Source: Candidatus Saccharimonadota bacterium
Lineage (GTDB): Bacteria; Patescibacteriota; Saccharimonadia; Saccharimonadales; Saccharimonadaceae
Length of the DNA stretch: 47,483 nt
Direction of reading: 5' to 3'
NCBI GenBank assembly: GCA_028289015.1
Contig: JAQGHC010000027.1
Location: 1-47,483, forward strand
A program made the position numbers and the translations under genes. The notes below the pieces were generated by a model. It saw nothing but the letters and a program-made list of their open reading frames with translations. It was not told the origin of the DNA and searched no databases. Each line of letters begins with the position of its first letter. The stretch's first letter is position 1. Below, piece by piece: positions 16,593 to 25,752 of the stretch.

Positions 16593-17558
16593 ATGGAAAC
16601 AGTACAAACAATATTAGTAATCGCAATGCTTGCGATCCTAGCCGAGGTTACCTATCTGGTAGTCAAGCTTCCTCGCCAAAATTTATCACGACGCCAGTCG
16701 CGTCCAATTCTTGTCGATACGTCTGTCTTAATCGACGGTCGCATTATTGCCGTTGCGCAGTCGGGATTTATCGGTGATACGCTGGTCATTCCTCGTAGTG
16801 TCATTGGCGAATTGCAGTTTTTAGCAGATAACGCCGACCATGATAAACGCGCCCGTGCACGTTACGGCTTGGACGTGGTCAAAGAATTGCAAGCCATGCC
16901 TCATTTAAAAGTAGAAATCCTACAAGATGGCAGTAAAGCAGAGGAAGGCGTTGATGAGCGCTTGTTGAACCTTGCGAAAAAACATAGCGCAGCTGTCTGT
17001 ACTATCGATTACAATCTTAATAAAGTCGCTGTCGTTGAAGGTATTACTGTCCTGAACGTTAATGAGTTAGCGCAGAGTTTGCGTATGGCATATTTGCCGG
17101 GCGAAAAGATGCTGCTCGAGCTCGTGCAAAAAGGCCAGGACGCCCACCAAGGTGTCGGGTATCTGACTGACGGAACAATGGTCGTCGTTGAACATGCAAG
17201 CAAGAGTATCGGTCAAACAATTGAAATCGAGTTTATTCGCAGTTTACAAACAGCTGCTGGTAAAATGATGTTTGCTAAGCCTATTGAACGCCAACAGCAG
17301 GCGATTAAGGTTCAGAAACCAACAGGAAAGCGCCCGATCGCGTCAAGCGCGCCTAGCGATGCTGTCGTTGAAGGTAAGCAGGCAACAAAAGTAGCCTACC
17401 ATAGTGATGCGAAAGAGCGTGGATATGAAAAGAAGACGACGCAGCAACGACCTGTACGATCGAACGATAAGCAGCAGCGACCTGTGCGCAACAACAAGCC
17501 TCGCACGTCAGTCCAGCGCGAAGCCGCATTGATTGATCTTGTTGACAAGCAAGAATAA
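16593..17558 (+). CDS. PIN-TRAM domain protein (YacL-like membrane ribonuclease candidate)
   Basis: A membrane segment (about residues 5-24) precedes a PIN nuclease domain: ILVDTSVLIDGRI with its catalytic Asp, VIPRSVIGELQFLAD, EGVDERLLNLAKK and CTIDYNLNKVA. A TRAM-type RNA-binding domain follows (QGVGYLTDGTMVVVEHA to GKMMFAKP). The last 80 residues form a basic disordered tail with two QQRPVR repeats. Related YacL proteins of Gram-positive bacteria are membrane-tethered PIN-TRAM proteins. It lies 18 bases after radA, as a likely two-gene operon ending at a strong terminator. RNA cleavage near the membrane is inferred from the domains. Confidence 0.88.
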   Translation: METVQTILVIAMLAILAEVTYLVVKLPRQNLSRRQSRPILVDTSVLIDGRIIAVAQSGFIGDTLVIPRSVIGELQFLADNADHDKRARARYGLDVVKELQAMPHLKVEILQDGSKAEEGVDERLLNLAKKHSAAVCTIDYNLNKVAVVEGITVLNVNELAQSLRMAYLPGEKMLLELVQKGQDAHQGVGYLTDGTMVVVEHASKSIGQTIEIEFIRSLQTAAGKMMFAKPIERQQQAIKVQKPTGKRPIASSAPSDAVVEGKQATKVAYHSDAKERGYEKKTTQQRPVRSNDKQQRPVRNNKPRTSVQREAALIDLVDKQE

Positions 17559-17578
17559 GTAATTTCCTTTCTATTCAA

Positions 17579-17611
17579 AACACCATTCGTATTGCAGAAT
17601 GGTGTTTTTTA
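17579..17611. terminator. Intrinsic terminator between the PIN-TRAM and PBP1A genes
   Basis: AACACCATTC pairs with GAATGGTGTT around an 8-base loop, followed by T residues and preceded by A residues. It can serve both convergent genes. Confidence 0.88.
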
Positions 17612-17632
17612 TATAGCATCAGCTTTTAGAAG

Positions 17633-20287
17633 CTACAGATCAAACTCTTTTTCGTCACTTTTCGTTACGGTATAGAGAACGGTATCGGTGACGATGACAC
17701 TTACTGTCTGCGTTCCTTTGCTTGTTGGAGCGTAATTGGTTTTATACGTACCGCTTGCTGATGCTGGCAATGTAGCGATAACCGAGCCGCCGACGCGTAT
17801 CTCGACTGTTTGTAGCGGGTTTTTACCTGTCGCTATGTCAACTTGGATTGCGCCTTTTTTTGTCGCGCTGATATTGCCGATTGTCGGCTTGGCGTCCCCG
17901 CACGCATGCACGTTGTCGTCTGAATTCGGATCAAATCCATCTGGAGCGGTAAAGCTATCTTTTTTGGTGATCGGGTCGTTGAACTTCTGGACGAATACTT
18001 CTATTCTTGCGCCTTCTGGCGTACATTCGATGGCTTTCTTTTTTGAAACTTTATCAAATATCATCTTAACGCCGCTTTGCGCCTGCGCTTTGTTATACCA
18101 AGAAGGGAATAATTCATTGCCAATCCTTTGAACGCCAGACGGCATGGTGTACCAGCTACCGCCATTATCAGCTTTCCATTTTCCTTCGGCAGCATAGATA
18201 TCCTTATGTGCGAATTCCATCACTTGTCCGATGATTTTTGCTGGAATGGATGAGTTTCCATTCGTGAGTACGCGCGTGTCGGGGTTGCCAAGCCATACGC
18301 CCATTGAAAGTGCCGGGCTATAGCTCATGGTCCAAATGTCTTTTGGCTGGCCACCCTTGTCGGAAGTACCAGTCTTGGCGGCAGTCTTGACGCCAGGAAC
18401 AGAAAGCCCATAAAAGTTTCGTCCGTACAGGCCTGCGCGTGCGTTGTCGTCGCTCATGATGTCAGAGAGTATATATGCAACTTGTGGATCAAGAACTTGT
18501 TTGCTCTCATCTTTATACTTTTTAATTATTTCATTCTGACTGTTTTTTACTTCCAAAACCGTGCTATAAGGTTTGTAGACACCCATTCGTCCAAGTGAAG
18601 CGAATGCATTGACGTGATCAATTTGGCGTGTACCACATCCGCCAATCGATGATGATAGGCCTGCTTGAGCGTCTGCACCTTGCGTACAATAATTCACGTC
18701 ACCTAGTGCGCGAATGGTCGTTAGTGTTGGTTCAATGCCGGCAACGTGCATTGCTTTTACGGCAGGAACGTTGCGCGAAAGTGCAAGTGAGCGACGAAGA
18801 TTGATGCTACCCATATATTTTCCGTCTGCGTTCTTGAGTTGCGCTCCGTAAATGCCGGCCATCGAGTTATCATCGGCAAGCACAGACCCGCTACCATAGT
18901 TAGCTTTACCTTCGCCTTGATTAGATAATAGTTGTGCGTAAACGAGTGGTTTAATGGTCGACCCCGGCTGGATATATGCGGTCGCCGCATTATCCTGGCC
19001 AAAGCCTGGATAGTTAAAGTCACGGCTGCCCATCATAGCGACGATCTGACCGGTCTGTGTGTCTTCTACTGTTGCAGCACCGTTCGTAAAGCCGGCAAAA
19101 TTAGGCATTGAAGAATTGAACATTGCTGTCATGGATTCTTCAAGCTTGTCTTGGATGCGTATGTCTAATGTGGTTACGACAGTCAAGCCCCCGCGTCCTA
19201 CGGTCGTTTTACCTAACTCGCGTTCAAGTTGTGCGCGAACCATCTGCACGAAGTGGGGAGCCTTAATGTCTTTATACGGATCCGACGCAGGCTCTATATT
19301 GTCGAGAATAGGATATTTTTTTGCGTCGTCTGCCTGTGTCTTGGTGATGAATTTCTCCTCAACCATACTGTCTAGCACTTTGTGCTGACGGGCGATGAGG
19401 GGTACATGGCCTGCTAAATTGTACGGATCATAAAGTCCTGGCTGGTTTGGTATAGCCGCTAGCAAGGCTGCTTGAGGTAAGGTAAGGTCTTTTGCATTAA
19501 CGCCAAAGTAGGTCTGCGCACCCGACTGGACGCCGTTACGACGCCCGCCATATGGAGACTCGTTAAGGTAAAGGTCAAGAATGCTGTCTTTGTCATACAT
19601 GCGCTCAACTTCAACGGAAAGAATCATTTCCTTGATTTTGCGAGGGACACCGCCTAGTCCGCGGTCGGCAGCTTGATCGGCAAAGAAGACCTGTTTTACT
19701 AATTGTTGAGTTAAGGTTGATCCACCCTGGACGCTTCCACCGTTGGCATTATTAATGAGGGATCGAGAAATACCGCTAATGCTGATACCGCCGTGTTTAT
19801 AAAAGTCACGGTCTTCAATAGCAATCGTCGCTTGCTTCATGTATGGGTTGATATCTTTGCCGTCAACGACTAATTTGTAGTTACCGTCACCCTTATCTTC
19901 CCATAGCAGTGCCGCATCGCCACCTGCTGGTCCGCGCTTGTCGTAATATTTAGTAACAGTTGTCTGGACCCGTTTGCTGATTTCACCTGGGCGAATCGAG
20001 TCCAGGTCTTTGCGATAATAGGCAAATAATGCACCGACGGTTAAAATCATCATCAAGATGCCGACGCCAGCGATTTTGAGGGCCATAATGCCGCCTTTTT
20101 TACTAAACCAATATGCGAACACGCGCTTAGGGTGTAAACGATAGGCTAATCGTTGAAGCGGCTGCTTAGGTAGACTAGCAAGATACTCGGCTTTTTTACG
20201 AGATTCAGTATCTTTACGAGTCCGACGTTTATGCGTCAAATTAGAGTACACGCTCATATTGCGTGATTTGTTGGTTCGTTTAGCCAC
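17633..20287 (-). CDS. Class A penicillin-binding protein (PBP1A type)
   Basis: This bifunctional enzyme polymerises and crosslinks peptidoglycan. A basic cytosolic tail of about 65 residues is followed by one membrane helix (66-91). The GT51 glycosyltransferase domain has EDRDF with catalytic Glu158 and GGSTLTQQ (188-195). The transpeptidase domain has Ser443 in STIK, SRN at 504-506 and KTGT at 638-641. An Ig-like C-terminal domain (about 800-880) follows. All catalytic motifs are intact, so the cell builds its own wall. The start codon is GTG. On the minus strand a TGC-extended TATAAT (20320-20325) gives a leader of about 26 bases, opposed to the tyrS promoter. Confidence 0.96.
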   Translation of the reverse strand: MAKRTNKSRNMSVYSNLTHKRRTRKDTESRKKAEYLASLPKQPLQRLAYRLHPKRVFAYWFSKKGGIMALKIAGVGILMMILTVGALFAYYRKDLDSIRPGEISKRVQTTVTKYYDKRGPAGGDAALLWEDKGDGNYKLVVDGKDINPYMKQATIAIEDRDFYKHGGISISGISRSLINNANGGSVQGGSTLTQQLVKQVFFADQAADRGLGGVPRKIKEMILSVEVERMYDKDSILDLYLNESPYGGRRNGVQSGAQTYFGVNAKDLTLPQAALLAAIPNQPGLYDPYNLAGHVPLIARQHKVLDSMVEEKFITKTQADDAKKYPILDNIEPASDPYKDIKAPHFVQMVRAQLERELGKTTVGRGGLTVVTTLDIRIQDKLEESMTAMFNSSMPNFAGFTNGAATVEDTQTGQIVAMMGSRDFNYPGFGQDNAATAYIQPGSTIKPLVYAQLLSNQGEGKANYGSGSVLADDNSMAGIYGAQLKNADGKYMGSINLRRSLALSRNVPAVKAMHVAGIEPTLTTIRALGDVNYCTQGADAQAGLSSSIGGCGTRQIDHVNAFASLGRMGVYKPYSTVLEVKNSQNEIIKKYKDESKQVLDPQVAYILSDIMSDDNARAGLYGRNFYGLSVPGVKTAAKTGTSDKGGQPKDIWTMSYSPALSMGVWLGNPDTRVLTNGNSSIPAKIIGQVMEFAHKDIYAAEGKWKADNGGSWYTMPSGVQRIGNELFPSWYNKAQAQSGVKMIFDKVSKKKAIECTPEGARIEVFVQKFNDPITKKDSFTAPDGFDPNSDDNVHACGDAKPTIGNISATKKGAIQVDIATGKNPLQTVEIRVGGSVIATLPASASGTYKTNYAPTSKGTQTVSVIVTDTVLYTVTKSDEKEFDL

Positions 20288-20319
20288 GTCGTTTAATTCC
20301 CATAAGCAATATTGTAATC

Positions 20320-20366
20320 ATTATAGCATCATTTCCATCCAGTCCAGTGCGATTTTCTGCTATACT
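20320..20366. promoter_or_regulatory. Divergent promoters of PBP1A and tyrS
   Basis: A minus-strand TGC-extended TATAAT (20320-20325) serves PBP1A, and a plus-strand TGC-extended TATACT (20361-20366) serves tyrS. Neither has a convincing -35 box, as is usual for extended -10 promoters. Confidence 0.6.
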
Positions 20367-20395
20367 GGCAGGAGAAATAACAGATAGGAGTAAGA

Positions 20396-21610
20396 ATGAA
20401 ACTTTCCGAAGAGCTGCAATGGCGTGGCTTTGTAAACCAGACAACCTTTAGCGATCTTTCCGAGCTTGACGGCGCTCCTATATCTTTCTATTTTGGTGTT
20501 GATCCGAGTGCCGACAGTATGCAAATTGGTAACCTCGCTGCAGCTATGATGGTACGTCATTTCATTAATCATGGCCACAACGCCTTCCTACTCGTCGGCG
20601 GGGCAACTGGCATGATCGGGGATCCAGATGGCAAGGCAGACGAGCGTCATCTTAAGACGCTTGATGAAATTGCAAAAAATAAAGCGGGAATTGCCGCGCA
20701 GTACAAGCAGGTTTTCGCTGGCATGAACTTTAATCTCGTCGACAACTACGACTGGTTTAGCGGAATTGGTTACCTCGACTTCCTTCGAAATGTCGGCAAG
20801 CACGTTCCGATGAGTATGATGCTTGGCCGTGATTTTGTGCAATCTCGCTTAGGTGAAGATGGGGCTGGTATCAGCTATGCTGAATTTAGTTATTCGTTAA
20901 TTCAAGGCTATGACTTCGTTCACCTGTATAAGAATCACGGCGTGACGCTGCAGGTATGCGGTGCTGACCAATGGGGTAACTCAATTGCTGGCGTTGACCT
21001 CATCCGACGTATGGAAGGAGGCGAGGCGCATGTCTATTCAACGCCGCTCGTTATTAATAAAGCGACGGGTATTAAATTTGGCAAATCCGAAGGTGGTGCT
21101 ATTTGGCTAGATGCAAACAAGACTAGTGTCTATAAATTCTACCAATTCTGGCTGAATGTCGATGATGAAGGCGTGATCGATTACGCAAAAATTTACACGC
21201 TATTATCTAAAGAAGAGCTCGACTCATTGGCCGAGCAACAACAGCAAAATCCGAGCGCACGGCCTGCGCAGCGTGCACTGGCTCGTGAGGTAACGACGCT
21301 GGTCCACGGCAAAGACCGTTGTGAAAGTGTAGAGCGAGTGACAGAGGTATTATTTGGCGCCCGACAATTCACCGATCTGAACGAAAATGACTTGCAGATG
21401 CTTGCTGGTGAAATTCCTGTCGTCGATACGGGCAAGACGGTCATTGAAGCGCTCGTAGAAGCGCAAATCACTGCAAGTAATGGTGAAGCTCGCCGCTTGA
21501 TAGCGGGCGGTGCCGTGTCGGTGAACGGTGAAAAGATTACAGACGACTATGGCTTAAGCGATACTGCGTTGATTAAAAAGGGTAAAAATAACTTCTTGCT
21601 GGTGAGGTAG
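20396..21610 (+). CDS. tyrS: Tyrosine-tRNA ligase
   Basis: It charges tRNA-Tyr. The class I core is clear: FGVDPSADSM, LVGGATGMIGDPDGK, the QVCGADQWGNSIAG tyrosine-binding segment, and KFGKSEG in place of KMSKS as usual for this enzyme. A C-terminal S4 RNA-binding domain follows (IEALVEAQITASNGEARRL). The HIGH motif is altered to QIGN at residues 43-46. The second change is common in the family, but His to Gln at the first position is less usual, since that His contacts ATP in the transition state. The gene has a GATAGGAG ribosome-binding site and length (404) is normal. Confidence 0.95.
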   Translation: MKLSEELQWRGFVNQTTFSDLSELDGAPISFYFGVDPSADSMQIGNLAAAMMVRHFINHGHNAFLLVGGATGMIGDPDGKADERHLKTLDEIAKNKAGIAAQYKQVFAGMNFNLVDNYDWFSGIGYLDFLRNVGKHVPMSMMLGRDFVQSRLGEDGAGISYAEFSYSLIQGYDFVHLYKNHGVTLQVCGADQWGNSIAGVDLIRRMEGGEAHVYSTPLVINKATGIKFGKSEGGAIWLDANKTSVYKFYQFWLNVDDEGVIDYAKIYTLLSKEELDSLAEQQQQNPSARPAQRALAREVTTLVHGKDRCESVERVTEVLFGARQFTDLNENDLQMLAGEIPVVDTGKTVIEALVEAQITASNGEARRLIAGGAVSVNGEKITDDYGLSDTALIKKGKNNFLLVR

Positions 21611-21628
21611 GGTGCTATCATAACTATA

Positions 21629-22168
21629 ATGAGAAAAGCGTGGGCAAAAAAACAAAAAGGATTTACGATCGTCGAGCTGCTGATCGTTATCGTAGTCATC
21701 GGCATTTTAGCTGCGATTACAATTGTCGCTTATAATGGCATCCAGGCTCGTGCGAATACAAACAAAATCAACGCCGATATGCGAAATTTAAACCAAGCCA
21801 TTGAGGTGGCTCGTTATAAAGATGGAGTAGCAATGCGTTATATCACCCTCAGTGCCGCGACTGGATCGCCATGTTGGGGTCAGCCTGACGGTACTGATCT
21901 CGCGACGCTATCTAAAACAACTGATAACTGTTGGTTATATTACTTTGCCGCACTCGATCGTCTTACGACCGCAAGCGGGATAAACGTAAAGAATCTTATT
22001 GATCCTTGGGGGCGTCCGTACTATATTGATGAAAACGAAGGCGAAGGTGCCGATCCGCCAAAGGCCTGTGCAGATGATGCAATTGGCGTGTATGCGCGAC
22101 CATTCACTAGTGGACAGACGATGACGAAGCATACGTGGATTCGTAATATTCAACCCGCCTGTCTATAG
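21629..22168 (+). CDS. Type IV pilin-like protein (prepilin N-terminus)
   Basis: A short basic leader ends in QKG, followed by FTIVELLIVIVVIGILAAI, the classic prepilin peptidase site with Glu at mature position 5 and a hydrophobic assembly helix. The globular part has four cysteines able to form two disulfides (CWGQ, NCWL, KACAD, PACL). No pilus ATPase, platform protein or peptidase lies in the window, so the machinery is elsewhere. A TGC-extended TATCAT box (21616-21621) lies 7 bases before the ATG and there is no Shine-Dalgarno sequence, so it probably has its own leaderless transcript after tyrS. Roles in DNA uptake, motility or host attachment are possible. Confidence 0.9.
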   Translation: MRKAWAKKQKGFTIVELLIVIVVIGILAAITIVAYNGIQARANTNKINADMRNLNQAIEVARYKDGVAMRYITLSAATGSPCWGQPDGTDLATLSKTTDNCWLYYFAALDRLTTASGINVKNLIDPWGRPYYIDENEGEGADPPKACADDAIGVYARPFTSGQTMTKHTWIRNIQPACL

Positions 22169-22207
22169 GGCTGACTCGCGTAACAAAAAACTGTTAAAAT
22201 ATACTAT

Positions 22208-24241
22208 ATGTTACTTACGACCTCATTGCAGAAGATAAAAGGGGTTGGGCCTAAGACTGTCGAGCAGTTCGCTTCGGCTGGGTTGTATACAGTGGGCGAC
22301 TTGATTGATTTCTTGCCACGTAAGCACGAGGATTTTTCAGAGATCGTTAAAATTGCGGATATTCATCCCGGTAAAATGACGATTAAGGCGCGCTGTGAAA
22401 AAATTGAAACACGACCCGTGCGCCGAGGGTTGCGGATTACAACCGCGACACTTGTTGATGAAAGTGGAAAATTACAAGCTGTATGGTTTAACCAGCCATA
22501 TCGAACGACACAATTAGCTAAATCGGATGATGAATTTTTCTTTTCAGGTGAGTTTGAATTCAACTATAATAAATACCAGCTATCGAACCCAAGCGCTGAA
22601 AAAGTAACGGATATGCCCGTTAATACTGATCGCCTACTGCCCGTGTATCGATCGATCAAGGGTCTAAAAAGTCAATTGGTTCGTAAAATATTATCCGAAT
22701 TACACCCGTTGATGACGATGCTGCCCGAAACATTACCAGCGGACATTATATCAACAGAAAAACTGTTGTCACGAGCTGATGCCGTCCTGGGGATGCATTT
22801 TCCCAAGCAGCCTAATGACGTCGTGCAAGCCCGTGAGCGTTTGGCTTTTGAAGAGTTATTTCAGCTACTGCTAGCTAGTCAATTAAATCGTCAGGATAAT
22901 GCAAAATTAGAAGGCTGGCATATTCCATTTGATCAAACAATTGTGGCAGATTTCGTAAAACAGCTGCCGTTTGAGTTGACGGGTGCACAGCGACGAGCGG
23001 CGTGGGAGATTATTCAAGATTTTGAAAAGAAGACACCGATGAACCGCTTACTGCAAGGCGACGTTGGGTCAGGAAAAACAGTCGTAGCGGGCCTAGCGGC
23101 GCGCCAAGCCGCTGCATCGGGCTTTCAGACCGCGTTAATGGCGCCGACTGAGATTCTAGCTTCTCAGCATGCTGAAACACTCAGTCGGCTTTTGCAGCCC
23201 TTTAACGTGAATGTCGGTTTACTAACCGGAAGTGTCAAAGGAGTAGCCCGTAAGACTCTTTATGATCAGATCAGTAGTGGTAGCGTCGATGTTGTCGTCG
23301 GAACGCATGCACTAATACAGGAAACGGTTCACTTCCATAAGCTAGGCTTCGTTGTTATTGATGAACAGCATCGTTTTGGAGTGAAACAGCGTCAAGAACT
23401 ATTGACTAAATCTGAGCATATGCCGCACTTGTTAGCAATGACGGCGACGCCGATTCCTCGTAGCCTCGCGTTGACTGTGTATGGTGAATTAGACGTCAGC
23501 GTTCTTAATGAGCTACCAAAAGGCCGTAAGCCTATCGAAACGAAGCTATGGTCGCCAAATAGCCAGGCACAGCTATATGCGAAAGTCGATGCAGAGATCG
23601 CCGCTGGCCGGCAAGGCTATGTTATTTGCAGTTTGATCGACGATAATCCTGACAATGAAATTAAAAGTGTCCAAGCTGAATATGTAAAACTCCAGAACTC
23701 TATATTTAAACATCGAAAGATTGGTCTACTGCACGGTAAAATGAAGCCGGATGAAAAAGAGGAGGTGATGTCCCGCTTCGCAAAAGGTGAGGTAGATATT
23801 TTAGTTAGTACAACTGTCGTTGAAGTGGGTGTTGACGTACCAAATGCCACGGTGATGATCATTGAAAATGCCGACCGGTTCGGACTCAGTCAACTTCATC
23901 AATTACGCGGCCGTGTGGGTCGTTCATCGCATCAAAGCTACTGCTTCTTGGTGATGAGCGACAGTAGCAAGCCAACACAGCGACTAAAAGAAATCGAAAA
24001 ATCAAACGACGGCTTTTATTTAGCCGAAGTAGACTTAAAGCTTCGCGGCCCAGGTGAAATTTATGGACGTTCCCAGCACGGCGCGCTCAATTTGCAGATC
24101 GCTACGTTATCAGATACAAAATTGATCGGTAGGGCGCAAAAGCAAGCCAAAGCGTTCGTAGTCTCTGGGGTGAGTCTGTTACAATATAAAGAATTAGCCG
24201 CACAAGTTGAACAATATCAGCGGCTGACAACGTTAAACTAA
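22208..24241 (+). CDS. recG: ATP-dependent DNA helicase RecG
   Basis: RecG remodels stalled replication forks and Holliday junctions. The wedge OB-fold domain lies near the N-terminus (DFLPRKHEDFSEIVKIADI onwards), followed by the helicase motifs in order: GDVGSGKTV (Walker A), the LMAPTEILASQH segment, DEQHRFGVKQR, MTATPIPRSLA, and the RecG-specific LRGRVGRSSHQSYC and LRGPGEIYGRSQHG motifs in the C-terminal half. At 677 residues it is complete. TAAAAT (22195-22200) ends 7 bases before the ATG with no Shine-Dalgarno sequence, fitting a leaderless mRNA. It leads a likely operon with the next two genes. Confidence 0.96.
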   Translation: MLLTTSLQKIKGVGPKTVEQFASAGLYTVGDLIDFLPRKHEDFSEIVKIADIHPGKMTIKARCEKIETRPVRRGLRITTATLVDESGKLQAVWFNQPYRTTQLAKSDDEFFFSGEFEFNYNKYQLSNPSAEKVTDMPVNTDRLLPVYRSIKGLKSQLVRKILSELHPLMTMLPETLPADIISTEKLLSRADAVLGMHFPKQPNDVVQARERLAFEELFQLLLASQLNRQDNAKLEGWHIPFDQTIVADFVKQLPFELTGAQRRAAWEIIQDFEKKTPMNRLLQGDVGSGKTVVAGLAARQAAASGFQTALMAPTEILASQHAETLSRLLQPFNVNVGLLTGSVKGVARKTLYDQISSGSVDVVVGTHALIQETVHFHKLGFVVIDEQHRFGVKQRQELLTKSEHMPHLLAMTATPIPRSLALTVYGELDVSVLNELPKGRKPIETKLWSPNSQAQLYAKVDAEIAAGRQGYVICSLIDDNPDNEIKSVQAEYVKLQNSIFKHRKIGLLHGKMKPDEKEEVMSRFAKGEVDILVSTTVVEVGVDVPNATVMIIENADRFGLSQLHQLRGRVGRSSHQSYCFLVMSDSSKPTQRLKEIEKSNDGFYLAEVDLKLRGPGEIYGRSQHGALNLQIATLSDTKLIGRAQKQAKAFVVSGVSLLQYKELAAQVEQYQRLTTLN

Positions 24242-24247
24242 CTATAT

Positions 24248-25060
24248 ATGTATTCTGGAACAACATTTCGCACTAAATCTGGCCTTGTGATGGGTGTCCA
24301 TCAAAAAATCGATCGTGTCGCACATCGTCACATTAAGCGTCATGTCTCAAAAATGGTTCATTTTCCGACGGCGCAGGAAGTATTACACTTCGAAGGGCTC
24401 AACGGTCCAGATGGCATTAAACGAAAAAGTCCGGCAAAAGACGAGCCGTGGCACTATATCGATCCGAAAAATCCCGATGACCACGTATTGATTGGAATGA
24501 TCAATGATCACATATACAACATGGCTGAAGCACTGCGTGAAGGTAATACGGTTCGTGCCGCATTTGAAGCAGCATGGATGTCACACGCTATCACCGATGG
24601 GCTGACGCCTGCACATCATTATCCTCTTGAGGCTAAACTCGAAGAATTACGCGGTGGGCAAAGTATCGAAACTCGTATTACGACTAAGGACAAACTTGTA
24701 TTACCGGGTAAGACTCGACGGCACCAAATTAAAAACAACTGGGAATACTGGGGTGTTAAAGGTGTTATGACGACGCATCTTGGCTTTGAACTGGGTGTTG
24801 CGACAACGATTGCCGGATTGAAATTCGAAGATACCGCACCGAAAGAGAAGCAATACGAAGCCGTACAAACGGATGGTTTCGAATCTGTATTCAAGTCCAT
24901 TTTAAGTCATGTTGACGGTTTGAATATGTATGAAGAATTTAGCCGTTCCGGTTGGACGCGCCATCTGGCAACTCGGACCAAAAAAGTATTGATCCCTGAA
25001 ATTGTCAGGGCGGTGACGCTCGCTTGGTACCAGGCTGTAGTGATTGCGGAGAAAAAGTAG
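24248..25060 (+). CDS. His-rich protein of unknown function, possibly phospholipase C/P1 nuclease-like
   Basis: This 270-residue protein sits 6 bases after recG and directly abuts rsmD, so it is in their operon. It has spaced His, Asp and Trp residues: VAHRHIKRHV, PWHYIDP, MINDHIYNMAE, and WMSHAITDGLTPAHHYP. This spacing resembles the zinc-binding pattern of the phospholipase C/P1 nuclease fold (a His-x(n)-Asp series on helices), but I cannot confirm membership. There is no clear signal peptide, which is unusual for that fold. Other options are an HD-like or lineage-specific protein. The coding call is strong; the function is open. Confidence 0.72.
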   Translation: MYSGTTFRTKSGLVMGVHQKIDRVAHRHIKRHVSKMVHFPTAQEVLHFEGLNGPDGIKRKSPAKDEPWHYIDPKNPDDHVLIGMINDHIYNMAEALREGNTVRAAFEAAWMSHAITDGLTPAHHYPLEAKLEELRGGQSIETRITTKDKLVLPGKTRRHQIKNNWEYWGVKGVMTTHLGFELGVATTIAGLKFEDTAPKEKQYEAVQTDGFESVFKSILSHVDGLNMYEEFSRSGWTRHLATRTKKVLIPEIVRAVTLAWYQAVVIAEKK

Positions 25061-25603
25061 ATGAACATTCGTATTATTGGCGGCATGTATGGCGGTCAGC
25101 AAATCGAAGCGCCAAAGAACCGTCGTACGCATCCGATGAGCGAACGGATTCGCAACGCGTTGTTTAATAGCCTGGCGGGTGAAATGGCCGATGCTGAAGT
25201 GCTGGACGTGTTTGCAGGAACAGGCGCTATAGGCCTTGAGGCACTTAGTCGTGGGGCAAAATCGGTAACATTTGTTGATCGAGACCGGACAGCGCAGCGC
25301 TACTTGACACGCAATGTTGCAAAGGTTGGAGTTGAAGATAAATCAACGATAATACGTACAACTGTTTCAAGCTGGTTAGGGACGAAGAAGCCTCAGTTAT
25401 TCGACATTATTTTTGCAGATCCACCGTACTATGACGTGCAGTTTTCCACAGTCGATAAAGTTTTCGACCTTTTAAAGCCCGGCGGTATTATGGTATTATC
25501 ACATCCAGGTAGAGGTGAGGTACCGACCAAAACAGGAGTTGTTGTGGTGGACAATCGTAGTTATGGAAATGCATACCTCACTTTCTACCGCCGAGATAGC
25601 TAA
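25061..25603 (+). CDS. rsmD: 16S rRNA (guanine966-N2)-methyltransferase RsmD
   Basis: It methylates G966 of 16S rRNA with S-adenosylmethionine. Visible features are the N-terminal RIIGGMYGG strand, RPT-like THPMSERIRNALFN, the cofactor-binding VLDVFAGTGAIGLEALSRGA, the acidic VDRD and the catalytic DPPYY motif. At 180 residues it is full length. The ATG follows the upstream stop directly (TAGATG). The operon ends at a hairpin at 25607-25629. Confidence 0.95.
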   Translation: MNIRIIGGMYGGQQIEAPKNRRTHPMSERIRNALFNSLAGEMADAEVLDVFAGTGAIGLEALSRGAKSVTFVDRDRTAQRYLTRNVAKVGVEDKSTIIRTTVSSWLGTKKPQLFDIIFADPPYYDVQFSTVDKVFDLLKPGGIMVLSHPGRGEVPTKTGVVVVDNRSYGNAYLTFYRRDS

Positions 25604-25606
25604 TTT

Positions 25607-25629
25607 GATCCGTCTAACGGGTCTTTTTT
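25607..25629 (+). terminator. Intrinsic terminator after rsmD
   Basis: GATCCGT pairs with ACGGGTC (one G-U) around a 3-base loop, then six T residues. Confidence 0.75.
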
Positions 25630-25651
25630 AATATCAAAAGTATCCTAATAT

Positions 25652-25680
25652 AAAAGCAGCCCCAAGATTTCTCTTGGGGT
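25652..25680 (-). terminator. Terminator for the 177-residue minus-strand gene
   Basis: CCCCAAGA pairs with TCTTGGGG around TTTC. Read on the minus strand it is followed by CTGCTTTTATATT, so it fits the gene at 25753-26286. Confidence 0.65.
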
Positions 25681-25752
25681 GCGGTCATAACGTAGGACTG
25701 TTATGTAGTAACTATAGCACACATGTATCTGCTATGCAACATGACCATATGC

